Assembly: GCA_012295275.1 (NCBI GenBank)
Contig: CM022673.1
Location: 15,269,810-15,333,809, forward strand
Direction of reading: 5' to 3'
From: Chrysomallon squamiferum
Lineage: Eukaryota; Mollusca; Gastropoda; Neomphalida; Peltospiridae
Length of the DNA: 64,000 bases
Both the position numbers and the translations under genes were made by a program. Positions 49,946-59,952 of the stretch are shown here, in pieces. A model generated the notes under the pieces. It saw only the letters and a program-made list of their open reading frames with translations, did no database searches and had not been told where the DNA came from. Positions within the stretch are counted from its first letter, which is position 1. Each line of letters starts with the position of its first letter.

Positions 49946-50230
49946 CTGACAGAGTCTACCTGTCCTGCTGCTGAAGTCGAGTTTTGTTTATCCATGTACA
50001 CGTGTCGACTTCTTAGGAGATAGTTCCTATTTTACGATATTTCTTCCTGTTCCTTACACTTAAATCATAGTTTGAATTGGAAGTGTAAATTTGTTTTCTT
50101 TAATTGTAAACAGTGCAAAATCGAAAAAATAAAACAACAACAGAGAAACAAATTATTTATGAACTTGTACGGCCATTTACAATCATATTTTGTAACCATA
50201 TACAAGAAGTTAAACACAACTAAATTATTT

Positions 50231-50304
50231 ACGGTTTTGTGGAAACAAGTTATAATACGGAATTAGTTTGATCATAAATTAAAAACGGATTCGGTTACTT
50301 GTAA
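50231..50304 (+). repeat. Direct repeat, copy 1, left of the (GT)n tract
   Basis: Shares acggttttgtggaaa, aatacggaattagtt, aaattaaaaacggattcgg and ttacttgtaat-type words, in the same order, with the copy at 50,501-50,578. Confidence 0.6.
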
Positions 50305-50366
50305 TAAAAAAAACAACGAAATCGGACACAGGAGAATCAAGTTATTAAGTTAATGTAAGTTGTAAG

Positions 50367-50370
<4 letters not shown>

Positions 50371-50433
<63 letters not shown>
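50371..50433 (+). repeat. (GT)n microsatellite, ~62 bp
   Basis: Pure GT tract between two diverged direct repeats, followed by a short ACAC/TATA patch. Confidence 0.95.
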
Positions 50434-50434
<1 letters not shown>

Positions 50435-50500
50435 ACACTCATATATATACACATACATATATACATTAAACAAATACGCCGTTAATGATACAGATTATCA

Positions 50501-50578
50501 ACGGTTTTGGGGAAATTTCCGTTAAAATACGGAATCAGTGAGATGAATCCTAATTAAATGCGGATTCAGGTAATTACA
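50501..50578 (+). repeat. Direct repeat, copy 2, right of the (GT)n tract
   Basis: acggttttggggaaa, aatacggaatcagtg, aattaaatgcggattcagg, taattacact; about 270 bases downstream of copy 1. Confidence 0.6.
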
Positions 50579-52040
50579 CTGCATAATGACAGTATCAAAA
50601 ATAAGGGAGAAAAGTATCTTACCATATACCGCTGCCACACCCTCAAAGCAAAACTCCGTGTTCATAAAAGGGAACTGCCGGTTGTGAAGCCACCTGCTTG
50701 TCGCTGCTTTTTCTCAGACCCTGAGCTTTCCTTGATGTATATTACATTCGTGCGGACGTCAATGAAAACTGCGGAATCAAAGAGTGAAATAAGCGAAATA
50801 AGGCTACAGACCCTGGGTTACTTTGTTTCACAAAACTGGCCACATTTTGGCCAGTAATTTACTTAACTTTGAAATTTAAAAACTATGCTTAAGAGTTCGT
50901 CATTACATATTTTCTTGTCAAAGGGTATTACGGTTAAAGATATTTTAATTTTTGCATATATCTGTACTTAAAGGCAGTTTATTTACTTATTATAATTATT
51001 AATACATATCAAATGTTATTTAATAATTGCTGTTGATTTATAATATTTCTATTTCGCATCTAGAGACTAGACAATCTTGACATTACATCAAAGACAAAAA
51101 AAATTAGTACTTCAGTAAAATTATTTATAGTTAGTATATGTAAAAGAAATGCATTTACTGAAACACAGTTTCATAGATATCCGGGTTTTACGTTAAAACA
51201 AAGACGAGATATCTATCTTCCTCGTGGCCTCCACATATGCTCTGAGAAGTTTGTCCTTAATATATTCCCATAAATAAAATAAAGCCAGATGTATAATGGA
51301 TGCTGAATGTGACGTCACTTGTATTTGATCATCTCTGCCAAACCACTGTTTTGGAAAGTATATACAGAATTGACGAACAGCTTAATGCCCACTTAATACT
51401 CCACTTACTCAGAAAAACATTACCAGATCATGTTGCTGCTTTACTTTGCATCACAGTGAGACGAGCAGATGTCAGTAGTACCCACACACTGATATCGATG
51501 TTTTCGGGATATTTTAACGACACTGATTGACATGAAAAAAAGAAAAAAAAACAAGAAAAAGAAAAAATCATTATTAAAATGAAACCATAGGATATTTGTT
51601 TGTGTGTAACAGATAGGGGAAATACTTTATGCTACCCTTATTGGAAATAAATGTTGTTGCCTAGAATAAAGTACATAATGGTGAGTTCCGGTGAGCTGGC
51701 AGCGTAATCCAATATGAAAAGGAAGTCTGACCGATTTGATTAAATATAAATGTTTTGGATAAAGCCAGTGCCAGAAATTTGAACTTAAATGTCAGTAGGA
51801 CTGATAATCCCCTAAACAGCTGCAGCTATATGGAAGAGGTTCGCAAAAGTTATTACTGAAATGTTTTAGTTTTGGTCTTTTCAGAAGAGTTGGAAACGTT
51901 TTCAACATTTTGTAAGATCACTTCACAGCTCATATTATTAATTTCTTCACTAAATAATATGTGCATCCTTTTATTCAACACAACATAACATATAATTATT
52001 TTCATAAAAATAAAGGTAATTACCAATGGCAGTTTATAAA
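50579..52040. other. Intergenic or intron DNA upstream of kringle A
   Basis: Two open frames (50,558-50,857 and 51,300-51,530, both plus) lie in slightly less AT-rich sequence but match no family I know. They do not end in convincing splice donors leading to exon A. No signal-peptide-like exon was identified. Confidence 0.45.
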
Positions 52041-52042
52041 CT

Positions 52043-52143
<101 letters not shown>

Positions 52144-52496
52144 ACTTTTAGTATTCCTGTTTTGTCAAACAGCATTATGGAAAAAACTGGCCAAAAGTAT
52201 CTTTAAAAATACATTTGAAATCCAAGATGTTTGTGTTGATATACTGTAAAATTAAAGCGGACTAACAGCGTACTCAGTCACGTTCTTAACAAGACTGGAA
52301 CATTGTATGTTTCCAATATGAAATAACACTGATAAAATAAATACAAAATATTAATGGAATGTAGAAATAAAGAAAAAATAATTAATCAAAACAAAGCGAC
52401 GACGACAACAACAACAATAACAACAACAAAAAATAAAATAAAGTAAAATAAAATAAATGCATAATTCAATAAATCACAAGTATTTTTCCCCCACAG

Positions 52497-52750
52497 AAAC
52501 AGTAGAATAGGAACGAGTAAGATTTTGTATCAAGGCAGTAGGAGTACGTCTCTGAATGGATATGAATGTCAAAGGTTGTCATCTCAGAATCGTTACAAAC
52601 ATTGGCGCAATAAACGTTACATGTTTCCAGAAAAGTCAGTATGGAGTGCGGCGAACTACTGTCGTGATCCAGCTGGTGATGGTTATGTGTTGTGCTACAT
52701 CACTGACTTTGAGAAAAGGTGGGACAAATGTGACGTCCCTGATTGTACAG
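52497..52750 (+). pseudogene. Kringle exon A, plus strand, frame broken before cysteine 2
   Basis: Acceptor CCCCACAG and donor ACAG|GTTTGT bound a 254-base exon, which is 261 (the length of exon D) minus 7 and so not divisible by three. Entered in phase 1 as in the sister exons, the frame hits TAG at 52,508-52,510. The kringle continues in another frame from about 52,513: LYQGS, GYECQRL, FPEKS, SAANYCRDPAGDG, LCYITD, EKRWDKCDVPDC. Cysteine 1 is missing. Two core tryptophans are Leu (CQRL for CQRW and VLC for PWC/LWC). The second lysine-site aspartate is kept, the first is Ala. It is probably a decayed copy, but the long intact frame after the lesion suggests the loss is recent, or that another start or acceptor is used. 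Confidence 0.7.
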
Positions 52751-52914
52751 GTTTGTGCCCCCTGAATCATCATTGTACTTTAGGGAACGAAAAATTTCAG
52801 ATGTTCAAAATGATGAGGATGACGTTAAGTTTTCTTAAATATTTTCTGTTTGTTCTAGTAGTTGTTTTTCTCTTCATAGTTTATCATTCAGTGGATTATA
52901 AAGTTAATAGATAA
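52751..52914 (+). other. Read-through tail after kringle A: TM-like segment then stop
   Basis: The frame of kringle A stays open through its donor for 54 more residues and ends at TAA 52,912-52,914. The tail begins GLCPLNHHC, has basic residues (KMMRM), then a ~21-residue hydrophobic stretch beginning SFLKYFLFVLVVVFLF, then VDYKVNR and the stop. If the intron were retained this would give a C-terminal membrane anchor with a very short tail. T-rich introns often read as Phe/Leu/Val, so chance is a real alternative; the clean order basic-hydrophobic-polar-stop is the only argument for it. Confidence 0.25.
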
Positions 52915-53207
52915 TATGCTTTTTGTGCTTTATTTCAAAAACTGCAATATTTATTTTTGTGTTTACCATAAATTTTAATGATTAATGCTAATGGTAGAAA
53001 TATTTTTGTATTACAGTTGTAGTCGTGGCATTCATCTTTATAAGCATGGATAGCTATAATATATGTCTGCACCGAAATTTTAGATTTTGAACAACACATT
53101 TCTGACATTCCAACTTCAAATAAACAACAACAGTAAACATGCTTGAAAACCTATAAGTTAGCATCGACTAATGCTTGAATTCAGGTATTAAATCTGAAAT
53201 ATTTTAG

Positions 53208-53435
53208 AAACTGAGTCTTACACTAAAAAGGGAAATGAAACTCTTTACCAAGGTACCATGAACACAACAATCAATGGATTTCAGTGCCAAACGTTACCTT
53301 CTACAGAATCCCACAAACATTCGATAGAAGAATTATACAACTACTGTCGTGACCCAGGTAATGATGGTTTATTATGGTGTTACACCACTGATCGAAGGAA
53401 ACGATGGGATTATTGTTTTATTCCTAGATGTAAAG
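53208..53435 (+). CDS. Kringle exon B, plus strand, degenerate
   Basis: Acceptor ATTTTAG precedes 53,208 and donor AAAG|GTTAGT follows 53,435. The exon has 228 bases, phase 1-1, and is fully open. It starts TESYTKKGNETLYQG against TECYTKVNNTILYQG in exon D, so cysteine 1 is Ser (one base change, TGT to TCT). The remaining cysteines are at 26, 46, 57, 69 and 74. Cysteine 3 comes exactly 11 residues early relative to C and D, which accounts for the 33-base length difference. Other motifs are FQCQT, YNYCRDPGNDG, LLWCYTTDRRKRWDYC and IPRC. The CQRW tryptophan is Leu or displaced. With cysteine 1 gone, cysteine 6 has no partner and the fold is doubtful. It could be a pseudo-exon or an atypical five-cysteine domain. 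Confidence 0.6.
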
Positions 53436-53505
53436 GTTAGTGTGTTGGCCATATCTGTATTTTATTATCCTTCTTTTTTTTCTTTGTTTTTGCCAATATC
53501 CGCAG

Positions 53506-53537
53506 ATAGCTGTGACTATGGAAACCCATTTATAAAG
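53506..53537 (+). other. Possible mini-exon downstream of kringle B
   Basis: A T-rich tract ends in CCGCAG at 53,505. It is followed by 32 open bases reading (phase 1) S-C-D-Y-G-N-P-F-I-K, and then AAG|GTATTA. Both splice signals look good and the entry phase matches exon B's exit, but the peptide matches no family I recognise and the exit phase is 0. It is a weak candidate for the next exon of the plus-strand gene. Confidence 0.2.
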
Positions 53538-54932
53538 GTATTACTATTACTATTATTATTATTATTATTATTGCAAAATTTCAAGATGATTTCCCTCTCA
53601 AATTCCAATATACTACAAACTTTTTACTCGTTCAGTTTTGACATACCAACAGAAACAAACATCACACAAAAGTTAGTTAAAAATATTCTGTGACTTTTTA
53701 ACATTATAGTGACATTATACTAACGTCAAGTAACCGTTACATGACGTCGTAAGTGAGATTTTTCTTCACTATTCGGCATTTTTCTGAGCATGAACTATGT
53801 TATACAAAAGTGTACAATAACAATAACGATGGATTTAGTAAGTTCACTGCAAGTAGAACATAAAATAATAAAACAGTAGTGGGTTTTGTTTTTTTGTTTG
53901 ACCTATATAAGTCATCTTGCAGAAAGACGCAAAATCCCACCAATCATTACATTTGATAACCCTTACTTTTGCATAGCTCATATATTATCTACAATGCATC
54001 GAATGACAGCTATTTGAAACTCATCACTAGATAGTTTTTATATACTAATGATTGTTCTTGAAGGCATAGGTAGACTTATGTGTGGCTCAGTAATTAGTTC
54101 TGAACTTGTCTTACTTATGATTGTTGTTATTTATTTATTATTAATAGCTCTGTGTTCTGCTTTTTATCTTCTTTCCTTTTTTATGTATGGATTAGTACAT
54201 TTTTCACAATTTTCTTTCATTTTCCATATATTATTTGATAAATTTATTGAAACCCTTTATAAAGCAAAATAGTAATAACAAACAAAAAGCAGATATTAGA
54301 AAGAGGGCAAAACCATAGACCTCTTAAATCAGTTTAACTTAATTTTGACACTTTTTAAACTACTATAAATGTCCACACTGTATAAAATAAATATAATTAA
54401 TTGATTTTTATGGCACTGTACCTGTATCGTAATTTACGAGTTTATATGAATGAAGATATTTAAGATACAACAACTTTGTGCTCTGAAATACAGTTTAATA
54501 ACAACCAGCCTATGAAACAGATCCAGAGAGTACTTTCAGTACATGCGAAATTACATACTTTGTGTCAGACATTTAAGTGTAAATATCGTTTCCTAAATTT
54601 AAGAAAATTTAATAAACAACAAAAAAACAACAAAATAAAAACAAAAAAACAAAACAAAAGCAACAACAACAAACAAAACAAAAAAAAATGGCACAAAAAC
54701 AGAACAAAGAAAAACACACGAGAAAACAAAAACAACGAAAAATGCAGCAGCTACAACAAATCCTACTTTTAGTATTCTGATATAAGTAGTTTAACCACTT
54801 TAATTAATAACATAAAACCTAATGTTAATGTACTTAAATGTTTTCTTAAGTCCTAAGAGTTTTCCTCTTCTTTCACGATAATTATTGTAAATAATAATAA
54901 TAATAATAAAATAATAATATAACAATAACAGT

Positions 54933-54968
<36 letters not shown>

Positions 54969-55413
54969 AATAATAATAATAATAAATAAATAAATAAATA
55001 AAGTAACAAAATATAATAAAAAGAAAAAGAAAACGAAAAAGAAAATTGAAAATACAGACAGAAAGACAGAGGGAGATATAGAGAGATAGATGGAAGGATG
55101 GATGTAGATACCTGAGAGATGGATGGATGAATGGATGGATAGATAGACAGATACATTGAGGAACAGATATATTGTACACTACATCTATGTTAATTTCTTT
55201 TAATAATCATGTGGAAATGATCATTTTCTAATTATTCTTGCTAGTTTCGTATAACAAGAATAAAAAGAAAATAACAAAAACAAACAAACAAACAAAAGAA
55301 AATAAATAAATAAAAAAGTCTACGACAAAGAAACTTTTTTATAGTAAGAAAATAGTTTACTAATAATATAATTCTTTTTCTAATATTTATAGGGTTTCAA
55401 ATCCACAAAAAAA

Positions 55414-55453
<40 letters not shown>

Positions 55454-55628
55454 AAAAAAAATCGATAAATCCCTAATGAATTATTTTTATCCCAATAATC
55501 TTCATCATCATACCAGATTTCGACACATGGTGCAAACATGCCTAAAACAGACTTATTTCATACATACAAGGAATTTGTTAAAAAAAAAAGGGATCAAAAT
55601 AAGTGAAAAAATACAATAATAAACAAAA
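53538..55628. other. Spacer between plus-strand and minus-strand kringle exons
   Basis: Contains (ATT)n at 53,540-53,575, an A/AAC-rich tract at 54,600-54,750, an (AAT)/(ACA)/(AAAT) repeat at 54,888-55,008, GATA/GATG words at 55,080-55,155, and a poly(A) of about 50 bases at 55,407-55,459. No further kringle motif was seen. The strand switch falls somewhere in here. Confidence 0.6.
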
Positions 55629-55888
55629 CTAACAAGCAGGAACATCACATTTGTCCCACCGTACTTTGGGATTGGTGGTGTAGCACCACAGGTAACCATC
55701 GTGAGATGGATCACGACAGTAGTTTTTAAACAGTCCTTTCCGGTCAGTGTTCATGCTTGCAGACTGAATATATAAATGATTATGAGGATAATCACTGATC
55801 CATTGTTGACAAATATATCCTTTCTTTGTTACACTGATGGATCCGCTGTACACAATCCGATCGTGAATTTTAATGTAGCATTCGATAT
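55629..55888 (-). CDS. Terminal kringle exon C with stop codon
   Basis: Acceptor TTCTCAG precedes 55,888 and phase 1 leads into I-E-C-Y-I. Cysteines are at 3, 26, 57, 68, 80 and 85, the same spacing as exon D. Motifs are IECYIKIHDR (1-10), YICQQWISDYPHNH (24-37), KNYCRDPSHDG (54-64), LWCYTTNP (66-73) and VRWDKCDVPAC (75-85). A TAG at 55,629-55,631 follows cysteine 6 directly, where the other exons have a Lys or Pro codon and a G|GT donor. This makes C the last coding exon, or an exon whose donor has been lost. I saw no AATAAA or ATTAAA in the first ~200 bases downstream on the minus strand. The second lysine-site aspartate is present (Asp63) but the first is Ser61. Confidence 0.87.
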
Positions 55889-55959
55889 CTGAGAATAAAA
55901 TAGTTGTAAATTGAAATTTTATTTGAAATCTCTGGTAAGTTGAAAAGTTTTAGATTCAG

Positions 55960-56022
<63 letters not shown>

Positions 56023-56062
56023 GTTGTTGTTGTTGTTGTTGTTGTTGTTATTATTATTATTA
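55960..56062 (+). repeat. (ATT)n-(GTT)n-(ATT)n, in the intron between exons D and C
   Basis: Begins about 70 bases upstream of exon C's acceptor on the minus strand. Near-pure trinucleotide tract. Confidence 0.93.
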
Positions 56063-57541
56063 CAGCTTGAGGTACCTTATCCAATTTCCAAATTCCGAAG
56101 TGTTATAAGAGAGCCAAAATGGTGATATCTTGCAGTTTTCGCATGGATTATGCAAACTTAATTAATTTTCGTGAACAACATTATTAAAATATTAAATAAA
56201 AAAATGCTATAGATTATCGATATAAGCTGTATATAAAATGTAAATGGAATTTGTATTTAGATATAAATTCATTTCTCTGGTAATATACTCGTATTCCTAA
56301 ATCCGAAACATTCCGAAATTTGATTAGAAACTTTTCTTCTCCAAACACTTCTGGTGAAGGATCCTCTATTTGTTTACTTTATTTTTTTTACTAATTCGTT
56401 TATTTATTTATATTATAAATATAGCTATGATAGGAAAAAAACAAACAAAAAAAAAAAAAAAAAACAAACAAACAAACAAAGAACACAAAACAAACAATGA
56501 CAAAGAACAGCAACAACGAAACATTAAAAATATGAATGTATACGAGCAATTATTATCAAGTTATAATCAACCACGTGCCGACTTTTGTGATTCAGTTAAG
56601 ACATTTTACAAGAGCATCATGAATCTTGAAATGAAACATGTTCAGCTTGGTAGCTTGAAGTTTTGATAAATTCAGAAATGATAAAAAAAAGAGTAGGATT
56701 AATTTGTTTTGATCAGATATTTATTAGTTGCCTGTCACAGAAGAGATTCTGATGATCATTCACTGACAATAATTTCAGTCAAAGACGTTAGATCTGTGTA
56801 GTTATTCGTTTTTCAAAGAGTGTTTCCGCGATAATTAGGATTCCATAATTTTTAAGCATTTTCACTTACTACCATCTCTCTTCACCAAATTTAGCAATGA
56901 ATACGTTAAATTGTGTTACGTAACCTTGTAACTGGCTAAAACTAAATTTATTTTGCATTAGAAAACAACTGTCCTTTGTAATATTTTATTTGTATGTGTA
57001 TATTTGGCTGAAGATATGAATCGATATTTTTTCCCCACAGTATCTATAGAAAGGTATGCCAAGATTATTTTGCAGTAATAAATTTGGAAATATAGGAAGT
57101 ACTAATTTAGAGGAAATTCTCTGTACAACACTTATACAAAAATGAAGAAAGTATCGGATAATATAATACTATACATACTCTCATTGCATAAACTCTTAGT
57201 GATTTTCTTAGTATGTGTAAAAGGAATTTAGGAAATCAAATACTTTTACTTTTTTAAACATATTTATTTAGGTCCTTCCTTTGAGATAATGTTTCAGTAA
57301 TTTATATTTATGAAATACACCTAATGTTATAATCTGCAGATCATATTATCATTTTCAGAATGGGGTGAAGAAAGAATAATCAGTATGGACAGGCAACATC
57401 TTGTCCGCAGTGGACTATCAACTAAAATTTAAGAATATCGTTCATATACCTATCTTCTTACGCACAAATAAAATAACAAACACTCCTGAAAAAACAACAA
57501 AAAACAACAACAACAAAAGAACAACAACAAAACAAACAAAC
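56063..57541. other. Intron between kringle exons D and C
   Basis: AT-rich with an A/AAC-rich patch at 56,440-56,530. Just after exon D's donor (57,480-57,541) the minus strand is a (GTT)/(TTTG) tract. No additional exon was recognised. Confidence 0.5.
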
Positions 57542-57802
57542 CTTTACAAGCGGGAACGCCACATTGGTCCCATCGTTTCTCTGGATTGGTGGTATAACAC
57601 CAGAGAAAGCCCATCTTAGACGGATCACGGCAGTAGTTGGCTGTTTCTGCTAACATTTGCTCTGGAAAATATTTGCTTGAGTTATACTTATGTTTATGAG
57701 GAAAATCCCAGTCCCACCGTTGACATTCATACCCAAAGACTGTAACTGATGTTGAACCTTGGTACAAAATCGTATTATTCACCTTTGTATAACACTCTGT
57801 TT
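57542..57802 (-). CDS. Kringle exon D
   Basis: Acceptor TTTTTCAG precedes 57,802 and donor AAAG|GTTTGT follows 57,542. The exon has 261 bases, phase 1-1. Cysteines are at 3, 26, 57, 68, 80 and 85. Motifs are TECYTKVNNT (1-10), YECQRWDWDFPHKHKY (24-39), TANYCRDPSKMG (53-64), LWCYTTNPEKRWDQC (66-80) and VPAC (82-85). Two N-glycosylation sequons are visible (NNT at 8-10, NSS at 40-42). Both aspartates of the classical lysine-binding pair are missing (Ser61, Met63), so lysine binding is unlikely. The cysteine spacing is identical to exon C, and the sequence is the closest intact relative of the damaged plus-strand exons A and B. Confidence 0.9.
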
Positions 57803-59260
57803 CTGAAAAATAAGTATTTCTCATTTAATGTTCTAAACTATCTAAATTATTTTACGCAAGGTTACATCCACGATTTAAAAATTTCAGACAAAATCAACTG
57901 AAAGTGAATGCGAGATGCTGGCGTTCCTTGAGGAAAAACAACTCGGCACGCAAACTGCATATTCAGGTTTGCTTGGAGACGAAACAGCTATCAGAGGCTG
58001 ACTGATCCTGTAAATCTGGATGAGTATATTTTGGTATTAAACTGATATTGCAGCATTGTTTATTTTAGTGCAAAGAAAAAACAAAAGTAACAAACAAGAA
58101 TATAACAAATGACATAGGTGTCTTAAAACTGAATTGTCAACAGATCACCCAAATGTTTAGTTTAAATTCAGTTCAGAAACCAATTTTGGTTATATGCAAC
58201 CACGTTTTTTTTTGGCTTTTACATTTTCTGTGATTCCACTGGGCCATTTTTTGTTCCAACCAGTGGTATATGACTGATATATACTACCCAGTCTGTGAGA
58301 TGCTAATCCAAAATAGTAGCCCATGAAGTGGCAGCGGCGGGTTTCTTCTCTCAGTATAGTGTGATCCTTAATCATATGTCCGATACCATATAACCGTCAA
58401 TAAAATGTGTTGAGTGTGTCATGAAATAAAACATATCTTTCTTCTTTTTTTTCTTCTGTTCAATGGCTGTGTGTGGGCATGTATATTATTCATATTTAGG
58501 TAATTCGTATATAGCTCAATATACAGAGTGTATTATTATAATTTGAAAACATCTTCATGTTTATAAATGACTTTCTTTTTGAGAGTGTGGTCGTCCGTAT
58601 AGTCCAATCCATTTTAAACATTTTTCTGGTTTTGTTTTCGGCTTCAGAAACGGTGTAAATGTCAAATGCTGTCCACTTTCGTACCGATTTGCATCTCCCC
58701 CAAGAACATCGCTTCACCAGGGTGCCTATGGATAATGCGTTCTACCAAAGGAAGTATTAATGCTTGCTGAACACCTGAACTAAACAATGATCAACATAAA
58801 AACACCGCTGGTGGGACGATATGGCGACCGAAAATAAAGCATTATGTGTATGTGAAAATAGCGCGCTTTGATCGGTTGAAGTTCCGAAGTGATCGACACT
58901 TGTGGAAACATGAACTGTTTATTCATAACCTTGTTTATTTATTTATTTATTTATTTATTTATTGTTACGATTATATTAATATAAAATGGAACTGCAATAA
59001 TAAAGAAATATCTAACCTGTCTTTCTTTACTGAAATTATTTATAATACTCCATGGAGAAAAAGGTAAGTATGCACATTTATTGATAGCCAGTGTATTCTA
59101 GGTTGTCTCAATATAATTTTGGACTTACCATTCAAGTCACAGAAACAGAACAAGAAGTATGCTGCATTTCAACACAACTTATTTAGTCAAATTACTGGCT
59201 AAAATAGTTTAATTATATATAATTATATAAATTAAAAATTGCAATAAACATGCAAAATAA

Positions 59261-59296
<36 letters not shown>

Positions 59297-59303
59297 AATA
59301 TTT

Positions 59304-59386
<83 letters not shown>

Positions 59387-59403
59387 TAGTAATAAAAACT
59401 AAC
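57803..59403. other. Intron between kringle exons E and D, with a GC-richer island
   Basis: The segment at about 58,190-58,850 is noticeably less AT-rich and has two minus-strand open frames (58,190-58,375 and 58,496-58,717) that match nothing I recognise. An inserted mobile-element remnant is the likeliest explanation. (TTTA)n lies at 58,928-58,962. Confidence 0.45.
59262..59392 (+). repeat. (AAAT)n-(AAT)n abutting exon E's splice donor
   Basis: (AAAT)n at about 59,262-59,294 and (AAT)n at about 59,307-59,382; the repeat ends about 20 bases from the exon's last base at 59,404. Confidence 0.93.
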
Positions 59404-59634
59404 CTGGACAAGGCAGTATACCACATGTCTCCCACATAGGAGTTTTTCTTTCTGTGTAACACCATGGTTCACCTCTACTATCAGGATCACGACAGATACG
59501 GTCTGGAAATGCGTAAGTAGGAGATGATTTACCTTTATCTATGTGTTGGTCCCATCTCTGACACCTGAGTCCGCTGCGAGTATACTCTCTATATCCAAAA
59601 TACATTGCATTATGGTCCCTAATACTGAAACAAT
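59404..59634 (-). CDS. Kringle exon E (shortest and most divergent of the minus-strand set)
   Basis: Acceptor TTTCAG precedes 59,634 and donor CCAG|GTTAGT follows 59,404. The exon has 231 bases, phase 1-1. Cysteines are at 1, 24, 47, 58, 70 and 75, so all six are present. Motifs are [13 protein letters not shown] (1-13), LRCQRWDQ (22-29), [18 protein letters not shown] (42-59) and MWETC (66-70). The segment between cysteines 2 and 3 is about eight residues shorter than in C or D, the common P-H-x-H turn is absent, and the usual N-Y before cysteine 3 is R-I. The first lysine-site aspartate is present (Asp51), the second is Arg53. A long (TA)n lies just upstream of the acceptor, and (TAT/ATT)n starts almost at the donor. 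Confidence 0.87.
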
Positions 59635-59640
59635 CTGAAA

Positions 59641-59643
<3 letters not shown>

Positions 59644-59736
<93 letters not shown>
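59644..59736. repeat. (TA)n microsatellite, ~92 bp, next to exon E's acceptor
   Basis: Starts about 10 bases beyond exon E's acceptor and fills nearly a third of the 318-base intron between F and E. Self-complementary. Confidence 0.95.
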
Positions 59737-59738
<2 letters not shown>

Positions 59739-59952
59739 CAGTTATATATTTCTGTACCTATAGGAAAGGTAAGACGGTTAGATTAATACTCAAAGACAAG
59801 GCTCATATAATATAATATTAATATATACGATTTAAAGCATATAAATATGCTTATGGAATACCGTAAATACAACAAAATCAAATTATATAAGTATTATACT
59901 AATATATTGAATATAAAGAAGAAAAACGAATTATATACATATATACATGAAC

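Noticed and set aside
51300-51530. 76-codon plus-strand frame upstream of kringle A as a possible 5' exon
   Set aside because: No signal peptide, no clear donor in a phase fitting exon A, and no recognised family.
59209-59403. Poly-Leu/poly-Tyr extension after exon E
   Set aside because: Starts exactly at a consensus donor and translates the (AAT)n repeat.
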